DNA from: an uncultured Pelagibacteraceae bacterium | GTDB taxonomy: Bacteria > Pseudomonadota > Alphaproteobacteria > Pelagibacterales > Pelagibacteraceae | Direction: 5' to 3' | DNA length: 59,573 bases | Assembly (NCBI GenBank): GCA_902514945.1 | Contig: CABXSO010000005.1 | Coordinates: 1 to 59,573, forward strand | In this document: in pieces, positions 47,435-57,245 of the stretch | Position numbering within the stretch: position 1 is the stretch's first letter | How the letters are laid out: each line of letters begins with the position of its first letter | Program-made: the position numbers and the translations under genes | The notes under the pieces: generated by a model | What the model was told of the DNA's origin: nothing | Databases searched by the model: none | What the model saw: the letters and a program-made list of their open reading frames with translations, nothing else

Positions 47435-48709
47435 ATGAAAAACTTTTTAAATAAAATTTTCTCGGGCTCAAAAAACCTTCACTCATTTAGGAATAATATC
47501 AAAGAACTTACATTAATAACGCCAGTAAAAACAATTTTTAAGGCTATTAATTCTTATTCATATGAAAGTGAAATCAGGTACGTTGGGGGTTGTTTAAGGA
47601 AAATATTTAATAATGAAAAAGTTGATGATATAGATTTAGCAACAAATTTAAATCCCTCAGAAGTTTCGGAAATTTTAAAAAAAAATAATATAAATTTTTA
47701 CGAGTCAGGAATTGAGCATGGAACAATTACAGCAATTATTGACGATCATAAGTTTGAGATAACAACTCTCAGAGAAGACATTTTTACAGATGGTAGACAT
47801 GCTAAAGTAAAATTCTCTAAAGATTGGAAAAAAGATGCATCGAGGAGAGATTTCACTATTAATTCTTTATATGCTGATTTAAATGGAAATCTATTTGATC
47901 CCTATAATGGAAAAAAAGATATTGAAATGGGGAAGGTTAGCTTTATTGGTGATGCTGAAAAAAGAATTAGAGAAGATTATTTAAGAATATTAAGATACAT
48001 AAGATTTTTTTTAAATTATTCTAAACAACCTCATAAAGAAGAAATCATAAGGACAATAAAAATTAATATTAGTGGTATTTCTATAATATCTAAAGACAGA
48101 TTGTTAGATGAATTAAAAAAATTATTTAAATCAAATAAATTAGAAAAATTATCTAAAGATAAATTCAGTATTGATTTATTATTGCTTATTTTCCCAGAAC
48201 TAAAAAATATCAAAAGTGTTATTACAGCGATTAAAGATAAGAAAAAAATATTTAGTGAATTTGATTTTATATTTATTCTACTTTTAATGGTAATAGATGA
48301 AACTGATAATTTAGAATATTTCCTATACAAATATAATATTTCAAAAAAAGATCAAAAAAGGGCTTCTGCAATTAATAACTTTTATAATGAAAAAAATGTG
48401 TCGAAAACTATAAATAAATCTAGCTTGAATAAAGTTTTATATTATGACGGTAGGCAAGCAGTATTAGATATTTTAAATTTTAAAATTATAAAAACGAAGA
48501 AAGTAGATAATAAATTGTTAGGCTTACTAGAATTTTATAAAAATAAGACACCACCCAGTTTACCTGTTGGAGCTGATTTATTAATGACCAGATATAAAAT
48601 ACCAGAGGGAAGACAACTAGGAAGTATGCTTAAACTTATTGAAAAGGAGTGGGTAAAGAATAATTTTGAAATTTCTGATAAACAAATCGATAATATTGTT
48701 AAAGGTTAA
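47435..48709 (+). CDS. cca: CCA-adding enzyme / poly(A) polymerase family nucleotidyltransferase
   Basis: Class II nucleotidyltransferase of 424 residues. The active-site [11 protein letters not shown] (48-58) and DDIDLA motif with catalytic Asp65 and Asp67 are followed by the GIEHGTITA flexible loop, [13 protein letters not shown] and [13 protein letters not shown] blocks. The family includes tRNA CCA-adding enzymes and PcnB-type poly(A) polymerases; the alphaproteobacterial members are generally taken as CCA-adding. The ATG lies 3 bases after tRNA-Gln, leaving no room for its own promoter or ribosome-binding site. Confidence 0.93.
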   Translation: MKNFLNKIFSGSKNLHSFRNNIKELTLITPVKTIFKAINSYSYESEIRYVGGCLRKIFNNEKVDDIDLATNLNPSEVSEILKKNNINFYESGIEHGTITAIIDDHKFEITTLREDIFTDGRHAKVKFSKDWKKDASRRDFTINSLYADLNGNLFDPYNGKKDIEMGKVSFIGDAEKRIREDYLRILRYIRFFLNYSKQPHKEEIIRTIKINISGISIISKDRLLDELKKLFKSNKLEKLSKDKFSIDLLLLIFPELKNIKSVITAIKDKKKIFSEFDFIFILLLMVIDETDNLEYFLYKYNISKKDQKRASAINNFYNEKNVSKTINKSSLNKVLYYDGRQAVLDILNFKIIKTKKVDNKLLGLLEFYKNKTPPSLPVGADLLMTRYKIPEGRQLGSMLKLIEKEWVKNNFEISDKQIDNIVKG

Positions 48710-49182
48710 AGATATTTAACATCTTTAATTTCAAAGTTTTTTACTCCAGCAGGAGTATTTATCTCCACAAGATCGTCTTTATTTTTTCCAATAAGACCTT
48801 TGCCTATTGGAGATTGAAAATATAACAATTTTTTATTTAAGTCTGCTTCATCTTTTCCAACTATTTTATAATCTATCTTTTCACCTGTATCTAGATTTTC
48901 TAGGAACACTGTTGCACCAAAAATTACTTTACCATCATTAATGATTTTAGTTACATCAATAACATTCGCTCTCGCTATAATATCATTTATTTCTGTTATT
49001 CTTCCCTCGTTGTGAGACTGTTCTTCCTTTGCGGCGTGATACTCAGCATTCTCTTTTAAATCTCCGTGAGATCTTGCTTCAGCGATTGCAGCAACTATTT
49101 CAGGTCTTTTTTTCTCTTTTAAAAAAATTAATTCTTCTTTTAACTTATTTAGTCCATTTAAAGTAATCGGTTCTTTATTCAT
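48706..49182 (-). CDS. greA: Transcription elongation factor GreA
   Basis: Stimulates RNA polymerase to cleave backtracked transcripts. The N-terminal coiled coil includes the acidic tip in [20 protein letters not shown], and the C-terminal domain includes [22 protein letters not shown] chose the ATG at 49182, one base after the hemF stop, giving the usual 158 residues rather than the longer frame from 49200. It converges on the CCA-enzyme gene, sharing a TTAA tetranucleotide as both stops. Confidence 0.97.
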   Translation of the reverse strand: MNKEPITLNGLNKLKEELIFLKEKKRPEIVAAIAEARSHGDLKENAEYHAAKEEQSHNEGRITEINDIIARANVIDVTKIINDGKVIFGATVFLENLDTGEKIDYKIVGKDEADLNKKLLYFQSPIGKGLIGKNKDDLVEINTPAGVKNFEIKDVKYL

Positions 49183-49183
49183 T

Positions 49184-50011
49184 TTATTTCCATTTTGCAT
49201 GTGGAGGTAATGACATTAATATTCCCTCAACATTACCACCTGTTTGCAATCCAAATTTTGTGCCCCTATCATAAAGCAAATTAAATTCTGCATATCTTCC
49301 TCTTTTAACATATTGATTTTCTTTATCTTTAGAAGTCCATTTTTTTTTAATTTTTTTACTTATAATCTTTTGAAAAATAGACTCAAAGGTAACACCAACA
49401 TCTCTGACAAATTTAAAATTTTTTTCAAAATTATTTTTTTTATAATCAAAAAAAATACCACCTATTCCACGAGGTTCTTTTCTATGAGGTAAATAGAAAT
49501 ATTCATCACACCACTTTTTATATTTTTTATAATACTTTTTGTCATGTCGATCACACATATCCCTAATGGTTTTATGAAATTCCTCCTTTTCTTTATTATC
49601 CTTCTTGGATGGCGTAACATCAATACCTCCACCGAACCAATCAAAGGTGGTGCAGATATATCTAGTGTTAAAATGCATTGCAGGAATCAAGGGATTTTTC
49701 ATATGCATAACAACAGATATTCCCGATGCCCAGAATCTTGAATCTTTTTGAGCACCAGGAATATTTTGTTGAAATTTTGTTGGAAATTTTCCGTAAACTT
49801 TTGAAAAATTAACACCTACTTTATCAAAAATTTTCCCATCTTTTAAAATTCTATATTCACCACCCCCTTCATCTCTTTTTAAATTTTTCTTCCATGAAGT
49901 TGACTTAAAACCGATCTTGTTTTTTTCAAAATTACTAATAGATCTGCAGAACATTTCCTGCAAAGATTGAAACCAATTACTTGTTAATTTTTGTTTTATT
50001 TCTAAATCCAT
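49184..50011 (-). CDS. hemF: Oxygen-dependent coproporphyrinogen III oxidase
   Basis: Aerobic heme synthesis step converting coproporphyrinogen III to protoporphyrinogen IX. Family blocks in the 275 residues are [59 protein letters not shown] and [19 protein letters not shown]. It abuts trmL upstream with no spacer and runs into greA. It supports the heme demand of the oxidase and bc1 genes in this window. Confidence 0.98.
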   Translation of the reverse strand: MDLEIKQKLTSNWFQSLQEMFCRSISNFEKNKIGFKSTSWKKNLKRDEGGGEYRILKDGKIFDKVGVNFSKVYGKFPTKFQQNIPGAQKDSRFWASGISVVMHMKNPLIPAMHFNTRYICTTFDWFGGGIDVTPSKKDNKEKEEFHKTIRDMCDRHDKKYYKKYKKWCDEYFYLPHRKEPRGIGGIFFDYKKNNFEKNFKFVRDVGVTFESIFQKIISKKIKKKWTSKDKENQYVKRGRYAEFNLLYDRGTKFGLQTGGNVEGILMSLPPHAKWK

Positions 50012-50485
50012 TTAAATCAATTTATTTTGTTTTAAGCATTCCGCCAATATTATAGCAACAGAAGAGGATATATTAAGAGAACGCTTATTATTTTTCATTG
50101 GAATTTTTAATCTACACTTTACAATTTCATGCACATATTTAGGTACTCCTGCGCTTTCTCTTCCAAATAAAATTGTATCATTTTTTTCAAATTTAAATTT
50201 AGTGTATGAATTAGAGGCCTTTGTTGTCATAAGTATAATTCTTTGATTCTTTTTTTCATCAAAAAATTGATTAGAACTCACATAATACTTAATCTCCTTT
50301 TCATCCATATAGTCCATTACGACCCTTTTGAATCTTTTATCATTTAATAAAAATCCACAAGGCTCTATTATTTCCAATTTCGCCCCTAAACAGACACAGG
50401 TTCTTATAATAGCGGCGGTATTTTGTGGAATATCTGGTTCAAATAACGCGATTTTTGGCCCATCATTCAACGAATTCTGTGTCAT
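50012..50485 (-). CDS. trmL: tRNA (cytidine/uridine-34 2'-O)-methyltransferase TrmL
   Basis: SPOUT methyltransferase of 157 residues modifying the wobble base of certain leucine tRNAs. Typical blocks are LFEPDIPQNTAAIIRTC (near 15-31), LFGRESAGVP and the knot motif SLNISSSVAIILAE. It is divergent from petA across an 83-base AT-rich spacer (50486-50568), which must hold both promoters; I could not pick convincing boxes there. Confidence 0.94.
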   Translation of the reverse strand: MTQNSLNDGPKIALFEPDIPQNTAAIIRTCVCLGAKLEIIEPCGFLLNDKRFKRVVMDYMDEKEIKYYVSSNQFFDEKKNQRIILMTTKASNSYTKFKFEKNDTILFGRESAGVPKYVHEIVKCRLKIPMKNNKRSLNISSSVAIILAECLKQNKLI

Positions 50486-50568
50486 TCTAACAGTAGTAAA
50501 TTTAGTATTTTATATTATATGAAACCATATATTAATTATTAATAGTTAATTTTAGCATATTAATTTAG

Positions 50569-51078
50569 ATGTCAGAAAAAAAAACTAATAGAAGAGATTT
50601 TTTATTTACAGCCACTTATGCTGTTGGAGCCGTAGGGGCGGGTGCAGTAGTTTGGCCAATGATAGATCAAATGAACCCAGACGCATCAGTAAAAGCATTA
50701 GCAAGCACTGAAGTTGATGTGAGCACAGTTAATCCAGGAAAAACTATAACTGTTTTATGGAGAGGGAAACCGGTATTTATTAGACGTAGAACCCCAGAGG
50801 AAATAGCTGAAGCTAAATCTGTAAAGATAGAGGATTTAAAGCATCCAGAGAAAGACGAAGATCGAGCTCAAAATCCTGAGTGGCTTGTTATGTTAGGGGT
50901 TTGTACACATTTGGGTTGTGTGCCTTTGGATCAAAAAGGAGATTACAATGGATGGTTCTGTCCATGTCATGGTTCCCATTATGACACTTCAGGCAGAATT
51001 AGGAAAGGGCCAGCCCCAACAAATATGGAAATCCCAGAATATAAATTTGTTGATGCCAACACAATTAAGATTGGATAA
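50569..51078 (+). CDS. petA: Rieske iron-sulfur subunit of the cytochrome bc1 complex
   Basis: A 2Fe-2S protein passing electrons from ubiquinol to cytochrome c1. A twin-arginine signal/anchor (RRDFLF at 8-13, hydrophobic to about 35) is followed by the soluble domain. The cluster ligands are in the boxes [10 protein letters not shown] and CPCHGSHYD. The 169 residues are typical. It heads petA-petB-petC, with petB following after 5 bases. Confidence 0.98.
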   Translation: MSEKKTNRRDFLFTATYAVGAVGAGAVVWPMIDQMNPDASVKALASTEVDVSTVNPGKTITVLWRGKPVFIRRRTPEEIAEAKSVKIEDLKHPEKDEDRAQNPEWLVMLGVCTHLGCVPLDQKGDYNGWFCPCHGSHYDTSGRIRKGPAPTNMEIPEYKFVDANTIKIG

Positions 51079-51083
51079 TTTTT

Positions 51084-52349
51084 ATGAGTGAACACGAATA
51101 TACACCTAAATCAAAAGTCGGAAAATGGTTTAATGATAGGTTACCACTTCTAACCTTAGCAAACCATTTAACAGATTATCCAACACCAAAAAATTTAAAT
51201 TATTGGTGGACTTTTGGTGGAATTCTTACATTTTGTTTGATTACTCAAATTGTAACTGGATTAGTTTTAGCCATGCACTACATTGCCCATGCAGATATGG
51301 CGTTCCAAAGTGTCGAACACATAATGAGAGATGTAAATTATGGATGGTTAATAAGATATATACATGCGAACGGAGCTTCAATGTTTTTCTTAGCAGTATA
51401 CATTCATATCTTTAGATCTTTATTTTATGGCTCTTATAAATCGCCGCGAGAAGTTATATGGATTATTGGTATAATTATTTATCTTTTAATGATGGCAGCA
51501 GCTTTCTTGGGCTATGTTTTACCATGGGGACAAATGAGTTTTTGGGGAGCTACAGTTATTACAAATTTATTTAGTGCGATTCCGTTAGTCGGTGAAGGAA
51601 TAGTAACATGGTTATGGGGAGGGTATTCAGTAGATAACCCAACACTTACGAGATTTTTTACATTACATTACTTAATACCTTTTTTAATTTTGGGATTAGT
51701 TGTTTTACACATTTGGGCTCTTCATGTGCCTGGAAATAATAATCCAATTGGTATCGATATAAAAAAACCGTCAAAAGATACAGTTCCATTTCATCCGTAT
51801 ATAGTTATCAAGGATGGATTTGCGTTGTTAATGTTTATGATTGTTTTTGCTTTTTTTGTTTTTTATACACCTAATATTTTAGGTCATGCTGATAATTATA
51901 TTGAAGCAAATCCCCTTGTAACACCAGCTCATATTGTTCCAGAGTGGTATCTGTTACCTTTTTATGCAATTCTAAGATCAGTTCCTGATAAACTCCTTGG
52001 AGTGATAGCGATGTTATCTGCTATTTTGATATTAGCTGCATTACCTTGGTTAGATACATCAAAAATTAGATCTGCAGTTTTTAGACCTTTATATAAACAG
52101 TTTTATTGGATTTTAGTGGCTGATGTTTTGATTTTAGGATACGTTGGAGCTATGCCGGCAGAGGGCCTTTACTTGTTAGTTGCAAGGATTGCCACTGCAT
52201 ACTACTTTCTTCATTTTTTAGTTGTGCTACCAGTTTTAGGATTTAAGGAGAGGACCACACCTGTTCCTTTGAGTATTACCGAACCTATTTTGGGTGGATC
52301 ACCAAATCTTGCTGCGGTTAAAAAAAAAGACAGTTTTAAAGATCAGTGA
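51084..52349 (+). CDS. petB: Cytochrome b of the bc1 complex
   Basis: Eight-helix, two-heme membrane subunit that oxidises and reduces quinones. In the 421 residues, [25 protein letters not shown] and [20 protein letters not shown] are characteristic, and the Qo-site PEWY is in [14 protein letters not shown]. The C-terminus has the extra helix expected of bc1-type rather than b6f-type proteins. Its stop overlaps the GTG start of petC. Confidence 0.98.
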   Translation: MSEHEYTPKSKVGKWFNDRLPLLTLANHLTDYPTPKNLNYWWTFGGILTFCLITQIVTGLVLAMHYIAHADMAFQSVEHIMRDVNYGWLIRYIHANGASMFFLAVYIHIFRSLFYGSYKSPREVIWIIGIIIYLLMMAAAFLGYVLPWGQMSFWGATVITNLFSAIPLVGEGIVTWLWGGYSVDNPTLTRFFTLHYLIPFLILGLVVLHIWALHVPGNNNPIGIDIKKPSKDTVPFHPYIVIKDGFALLMFMIVFAFFVFYTPNILGHADNYIEANPLVTPAHIVPEWYLLPFYAILRSVPDKLLGVIAMLSAILILAALPWLDTSKIRSAVFRPLYKQFYWILVADVLILGYVGAMPAEGLYLLVARIATAYYFLHFLVVLPVLGFKERTTPVPLSITEPILGGSPNLAAVKKKDSFKDQ

Positions 52350-53125
52350 AAAATTTTTTTAGAATATCATTTTTAATAGCAATATTTCTTGGATTTCAAT
52401 TCAATTCTAATGCAGCCGAAAAGGTTGAATATTTAAAAACTGATTGGAGTTTTAAAGGTATGTTTGGAAAGTTTGATAGAGCTGCACTTCAAAGAGGATA
52501 CCAAGTTTACCAAGAAGTATGTTCTTCATGCCATTCTATGAAATATTTGAGTTATAGAAACTTAGTAGAAGAAGGTGGACCTGAATTTTCAATAGAGCAA
52601 GCAAAAGCTATTGCAGCATCGTTCGAGGTAAAAGATGGACCAAATGCAGATGGTGAAATGTTTATGAGACCAGGAAGGTTGTCAGATAAATTTGTAATGC
52701 CTTACGAAAATGAAAAAGCTGCTCAAGCGGCAAATGGTGGTGCATATCCTCCTGATATGACCGTTTTAGTAAAAGCTAGAGGCGATGGAGTTGATTATAT
52801 CTATTCGCTCCTTCAAGGATATGAGGATCCACCAGCTGGAGTTACTTTAGATGATGGTGTTTACTATAATAAATATATGTATGGAAATAAAATTAAAATG
52901 TCTAATCAACTTTCTGATGGCTTAATAGAATATTCAGATGGCACTAATGCTTCTGTGGAGCAAATGTCAAAAGATGTCACAACTTTTTTAATGTGGACTG
53001 CAGAACCACATTTAGAGACACGTCATAAAATGGGTTTTAAAGCAATTATTTATCTTATTATTTTAACAGTTTTAGTTTACTTCAGTATGAAGAGAATTTG
53101 GTCACGTATTGAAACGAAAGTTTAA
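52346..53125 (+). CDS. petC: Cytochrome c1 of the bc1 complex
   Basis: Periplasmic heme subunit anchored by a C-terminal helix. A signal peptide (about 1-23) is followed by the heme site CSSCH (59-63), and the axial Met lies in a later loop ([11 protein letters not shown] region). The membrane anchor is at about 233-251, followed by a basic tail. It starts with GTG, overlapping the petB stop (GTGA). The gene is 259 residues long. Its last 24 bases overlap the end of convergent ychF. Confidence 0.96.
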   Translation: MKNFFRISFLIAIFLGFQFNSNAAEKVEYLKTDWSFKGMFGKFDRAALQRGYQVYQEVCSSCHSMKYLSYRNLVEEGGPEFSIEQAKAIAASFEVKDGPNADGEMFMRPGRLSDKFVMPYENEKAAQAANGGAYPPDMTVLVKARGDGVDYIYSLLQGYEDPPAGVTLDDGVYYNKYMYGNKIKMSNQLSDGLIEYSDGTNASVEQMSKDVTTFLMWTAEPHLETRHKMGFKAIIYLIILTVLVYFSMKRIWSRIETKV

Positions 53126-54175
53126 AACGTCGCCGTCTTTAACAATATAGTCTTTACCCTCTAATCGCATTTTTCCATTAGTTTTAGAATTTACCCATCC
53201 ATTATTTTCAACAAAATCGTTATAAGAAATAGTCTCAGCTCTAATAAATCCTTTTTCAAAATCTGTATGTATTTCACCTGCAGCTTTCTGAGCTAAACAA
53301 TTTTTTTGAACAGTCCAGGCTCTTGTTTCTTCGGGTCCTGATGTGAAAAAAGTGTCTAGTTCTAAAATTTTATAACCCTTTTGGATCAACATATCTAAAC
53401 CAGTTTCACTCAAACCAATCATTTCCATATAGTTCTTTCTTTCATCATTATTCAATTCATTAATTTGATTTTCAATATCAGCTGATACAATTAAAGTATT
53501 TTCTATACCAAATTTTTCTATGAATGACTTGGTATAACCATTTCCATTTTGGAGACTTTTTTCATCAACATTACAAACAAATATTTTAGGCTTTAAAGAC
53601 AATAAACCACTTAAATTAAGTTGTTTTTTGTTAAATTCAGATTTTAAACTTGTTAAATCTTGATCATTATTTATTAAATCTAAAGAGCTTTGTAGAATTT
53701 TAACTTGATCTTCGTCTATATTCTTCTTGTTATTTTTCTCAAGCCTTTTTTGAATGGACTCTAAATCTGCTAGTTTCATTTCTGTTTCAATTATTTCAAG
53801 GTCTCGGACAGGATCAACCGTTGGATTTACATTCTGAATATCATCAGAGTCAAAACATCTGATCATATGTATTACAGAGTCCACTTCTCTTATGTGAGAT
53901 AGAAATTTATTCCCCAGGCCTTCACCTTTTGATGCACCCTTTACAAGACCAGCTATGTCAACAAAAGAAATATTGGTAGGAATAATTTTTTTTGACTTGG
54001 AAATTTTTGCTAAATTTTCCAATCGATAATCTGGCACACTCACCACACCAATATTTGGATCAATTGTACAAAATGGAAAGTTAGCTGCTTGAGCTTTATT
54101 TGAATTCGTTAATGCATTGAAGAGAGTTGACTTACCTACATTCGGCAAACCAACAATCCCACACTTAAAACTCAT
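53102..54175 (-). CDS. ychF: Ribosome-associated GTPase/ATPase YchF (OLA1 family)
   Basis: Obg-related P-loop protein of 357 residues that prefers ATP in studied members. The G1 loop is GLPNVGKST (8-16), G3 is DIAGLVKGASKGEGLG, a helical insert follows, and the C-terminal TGS domain contains FFTSGPEETRAWTV. It starts at the pth stop with a one-base overlap; the prs-rplY-pth-ychF string is a conserved bacterial group. Confidence 0.97.
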   Translation of the reverse strand: MSFKCGIVGLPNVGKSTLFNALTNSNKAQAANFPFCTIDPNIGVVSVPDYRLENLAKISKSKKIIPTNISFVDIAGLVKGASKGEGLGNKFLSHIREVDSVIHMIRCFDSDDIQNVNPTVDPVRDLEIIETEMKLADLESIQKRLEKNNKKNIDEDQVKILQSSLDLINNDQDLTSLKSEFNKKQLNLSGLLSLKPKIFVCNVDEKSLQNGNGYTKSFIEKFGIENTLIVSADIENQINELNNDERKNYMEMIGLSETGLDMLIQKGYKILELDTFFTSGPEETRAWTVQKNCLAQKAAGEIHTDFEKGFIRAETISYNDFVENNGWVNSKTNGKMRLEGKDYIVKDGDVLNFRFNT

Positions 54176-54735
54176 TATTTGTTATTAACTGTACTAGAAA
54201 AAAGATCTAACTTCTTTTCAACAAGAAATGAAATTGAGTCATTTATATGGGTAGATATTTTTTCAATACTTACTGACTCATCTTCATCAAAATTTTGTAA
54301 AACATAGTCTGCAACCTCAATATTTCCTTTTGGTTTTCCAATACCTATTCTTACTCTAGAATAATCTTTACCGATAAATTTATCAATCGACGCAATTCCA
54401 TTATGTCCTGCACTTGATCCTCCAAATTTAGCTTTAATTTTTCCAAATTCTACATCAAGATCATCATGAAAAACTATTACATCTTGTGCATCAATTTTAA
54501 AATATTCAATTAGTTCTCTTATACAAATTCCCGAATTATTCATAAATGTCAGAGGTTTGATCGCATAAATTTTCTTATTTCCAATATTACCAGTAGTTAA
54601 TAAACCTTTAAACTTTGGTTTTTGTTTTGATAAACTAAATTTTTTATTAATAGAGTCTATAATTTTAAATCCAACATTATGTCGGTTGTTTTCGCTGTCT
54701 GGTGTTGGATTACCCAATCCTACAAATAAAAGCAT
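54175..54735 (-). CDS. pth: Peptidyl-tRNA hydrolase
   Basis: Releases peptides from dropped-off peptidyl-tRNA. In the 186 residues the N-terminal GLGNPTPDSENNRHNVGF block holds the catalytic His, and PLTFMNNSG, HDDLDVEFGKIKAKFGGSSAGHNG and RVRIGIGKP are signature segments. It lies 30 bases downstream of rplY and is coupled to ychF. Confidence 0.98.
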   Translation of the reverse strand: MLLFVGLGNPTPDSENNRHNVGFKIIDSINKKFSLSKQKPKFKGLLTTGNIGNKKIYAIKPLTFMNNSGICIRELIEYFKIDAQDVIVFHDDLDVEFGKIKAKFGGSSAGHNGIASIDKFIGKDYSRVRIGIGKPKGNIEVADYVLQNFDEDESVSIEKISTHINDSISFLVEKKLDLFSSTVNNK

Positions 54736-54765
54736 AGATCTATTGATTAACTTTCAATTAGTTGA

Positions 54766-55503
54766 TTATTTTTTTTCTTCAGTGGGTTTTTTATCTGCAG
54801 GTTTTTTATCAACACCATCTTTTTTGTCACTCTTCTCACCTTCTGGAGCAGCTTTGTCTCCATCTGCTGCAGCTGCAGTCGCACCCTCTGTACCTTCCTC
54901 ACTCTCTGCAGTTTCAGCCTCAGCAGGTTTTTCAGGTTCTTTCATTACTGTTGGGGCTGCTAAAGTTGCTATTACAAAATCTCTTCCTTGAATTGTTGGA
55001 ATGACTTCAGGATCCAATTTAACTGAAGAAATTTTAAAACTTTCACCAATATCAACACCATCTAAATCCAATGTTAAATTTTCAGGTATTTTTTCACTTG
55101 GACATTTTAGTTCTACTTTTCTTCTTACTATATTTAAGACTCCATTTTTTTTTAATCCTGGAGATTTTTCGTGATTTATAAAATTCACAGGAATTTCAAT
55201 CTTAACTTTAACTCCTGGCAATACTCTCAAAAAATCAACGTGTGTCGGCTCATCACTTATAATATGATATTTAATTTCTTTTGGTAGTACGTTTTGAGGT
55301 TTACCATCTATGTTTAAAGAGATAATTGTTGAAAGAAAATTTTCTTTCTCAATCAAAGATTTAAGTAACTTTTTTGGAATAGATATTTTTTGGTTTTGTT
55401 CTTTTCCACCATAGATAATTGCAGGAACATTACCGCTATTTCTAATTGTATTTAATTGTCCTTTAGTAGAGTTATCTCTAATGTTTACTTCAAGTGAATT
55501 CAT
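54766..55503 (-). CDS. rplY: Ribosomal protein L25 / general stress protein Ctc
   Basis: 5S-rRNA-binding protein of the long TL5/Ctc type (245 residues). The N-terminal L25 domain includes NSGNVPAIIYGG, and the second beta domain includes ISDEPTHVDFLRV and KVKIEIPVNF. The last 60 or so residues form a low-complexity Ala/Glu/Lys/Pro tail that is richer in G+C than its surroundings. It precedes pth and follows prs in the same direction. Confidence 0.95.
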   Translation of the reverse strand: MNSLEVNIRDNSTKGQLNTIRNSGNVPAIIYGGKEQNQKISIPKKLLKSLIEKENFLSTIISLNIDGKPQNVLPKEIKYHIISDEPTHVDFLRVLPGVKVKIEIPVNFINHEKSPGLKKNGVLNIVRRKVELKCPSEKIPENLTLDLDGVDIGESFKISSVKLDPEVIPTIQGRDFVIATLAAPTVMKEPEKPAEAETAESEEGTEGATAAAADGDKAAPEGEKSDKKDGVDKKPADKKPTEEKK

Positions 55504-55545
55504 AAAACGAAGCTTTTAAACCATGTTTATAAATAATCAAGGTTT

Positions 55546-56478
55546 TTATTTAAATAAGTCAGACACCGATGTGGAGTTTGAAATTCTTTTAATTGCCTCA
55601 CCCATGAGACCTGAAATTGATAAAACTTCAATATTTTTAACATTTTTAGTTTTTGAGATGTTGTCAATGGTATCAGTAATTACTAAATTTTTTATAACTG
55701 AATTTTTTATTTTTTTGACCGCATCCCCACTCAAGACTCCATGAGTTATATAAACATAAACTTCTTTTGCGCCTCTCGACTTTAAAGCTTTAGCTGCATT
55801 TACAATCGTACCTCCAGAATCAATTATATCATCTACAATAATGCATGTTCGACCTTTCACTTCACCTATAACATTCATTACTTGTGATTGTCCGGGTTTA
55901 GGTCTTCTTTTGTCAACTATAGCTAATCCTACGTTTAAAAGTTTTCCAAGAGCTCTAGCTCTTTCTGTTCCCCCAACATCTGGAGCTACACAAATTATTT
56001 TATCACTTTTTATTTTCTTTTTTGCATGTCTTGCAAAAATTGGAGTAGAGAAAAGGTTATCTACAGGAATATCAAAAAAACCTTGAATTTGTCCAGCATG
56101 TAAATCAACTGTTACAACTCTGTCTGCTCCTGCTTTGGTTATTAAATTTGATACAAGTTTTGCAGAGATAGAAGTTCTTGGAACAACCTTTCTATCTTGT
56201 CTAGCATATCCAAAATATGGAATGACTGCAGTTATATTTTTTGCTGAAGATCTTTTAAGCGCATCTATAACCAATAACAATTCCATCAGGTTATCATTTG
56301 CGGGAGATGAAATTGATTGAATAATAAAAATACTATTTCCTCTTATATTTTCATTAAGCTCCACATAAATTTCACCATCTGCAAATTTACGAATACTTGA
56401 ATTTACTAATTTTGATTTTAAATACCTAGCAATATTTTTACTTAAAATCTTATTACTATTTCCAGTTAATAATTTCAT
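55546..56478 (-). CDS. prs: Ribose-phosphate pyrophosphokinase
   Basis: Makes PRPP from ribose-5-phosphate and ATP for purine, pyrimidine, His and Trp synthesis. Conserved segments in the 310 residues are the FADGEIYVELNENIRG loop, YFGYARQDRK, VTVDLHAGQIQGFF, APDVGGTERARALG, DKRRP and the PRPP-binding VDDIIDSGGTI. It lies 8 bases after pgeF and 42 bases before rplY. Confidence 0.98.
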   Translation of the reverse strand: MKLLTGNSNKILSKNIARYLKSKLVNSSIRKFADGEIYVELNENIRGNSIFIIQSISSPANDNLMELLLVIDALKRSSAKNITAVIPYFGYARQDRKVVPRTSISAKLVSNLITKAGADRVVTVDLHAGQIQGFFDIPVDNLFSTPIFARHAKKKIKSDKIICVAPDVGGTERARALGKLLNVGLAIVDKRRPKPGQSQVMNVIGEVKGRTCIIVDDIIDSGGTIVNAAKALKSRGAKEVYVYITHGVLSGDAVKKIKNSVIKNLVITDTIDNISKTKNVKNIEVLSISGLMGEAIKRISNSTSVSDLFK

Positions 56479-56486
56479 TGAAAAAC

Positions 56487-57245
56487 TTAATTAAGCATAA
56501 TTAAGGATATATTTCTACCATAATCATCATTATATGAATTTAAAGACTGTCTCGCACTAAAAAAATTATTTTTCTTATTAAAAGTATCAATATTTATCAT
56601 ATCAATCTTTGAAATTTTCATTAATTTAAGTTGGAATTTTATATAATTAGGTAAATCAAAATACAATTTATCTTTTTTTTTTTTAAAAAAAATAGCATTT
56701 TTTTTATTTTTTTTTAAAAATTTTTTTTTAAAATTTTCTTTTACATTATAACTCTGTTGTGAAATGCATGGGCCAATAGCAGCAGTTATATGATTTTTTT
56801 TACAACCTTTTTTTATCATAAAATTTAATACATTAGGCACAATTCCTTTAAAAGCTCCTTTCCATCCAGCGTGAATTGCTGCAATCATATTTTTTTTATA
56901 ATCGTAGAGTAATATGGGTGCACAATCTGCTGTTAGTATCCCAATAGGTAATTTAGCAATATTTGTTATAACCGCATCTGCTTTTACTTTTTTAGAATTT
57001 TGGTTGTATTTGTTTAAAAAAATTAACTTATTGCTATGTATTTGGTGAAGTAAAAAAATATTTTTTGAATTTTTATCAATTTTTTTTTTAACAATATTTA
57101 AATTTTCGATTACGTTTATTTTTTTATCTCTTGATCCAGGTCCACAGTTTAAACTTTTATAAATACCTTTTGATCTACCACCACTTCTATTAAAAAAACC
57201 ATGTTTAATTTTTTTAAATTTGAATAATTTTTTTGAAATAATCAA
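56487..57245 (-). CDS. pgeF: Purine nucleoside phosphorylase PgeF/YfiH (laccase-domain protein)
   Basis: Multicopper-oxidase-like cytosolic protein of 252 residues, annotated variously as polyphenol oxidase or peptidoglycan editing factor; studied members act on purine nucleosides. The metal-site histidines and cysteine are in LLHQIHSNK, GILTADCAPILLYD and AIHAGWKGAFKGI. The middle is very Lys-rich and contains a run of 12 A residues on the coding strand (56673-56684). It starts directly at the end of the midA-like gene. Confidence 0.9.
   Translation of the reverse strand: MIISKKLFKFKKIKHGFFNRSGGRSKGIYKSLNCGPGSRDKKINVIENLNIVKKKIDKNSKNIFLLHQIHSNKLIFLNKYNQNSKKVKADAVITNIAKLPIGILTADCAPILLYDYKKNMIAAIHAGWKGAFKGIVPNVLNFMIKKGCKKNHITAAIGPCISQQSYNVKENFKKKFLKKNKKNAIFFKKKKDKLYFDLPNYIKFQLKLMKISKIDMINIDTFNKKNNFFSARQSLNSYNDDYGRNISLIMLN

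Noticed and set aside
54686..55004. Two overlapping plus-strand open frames opposite rplY and pth
   Set aside because: They arise from the Ala/Glu/Lys-rich tail of L25 read backwards. Leu/Ser-rich composition and lack of initiation signals mark them as shadows.
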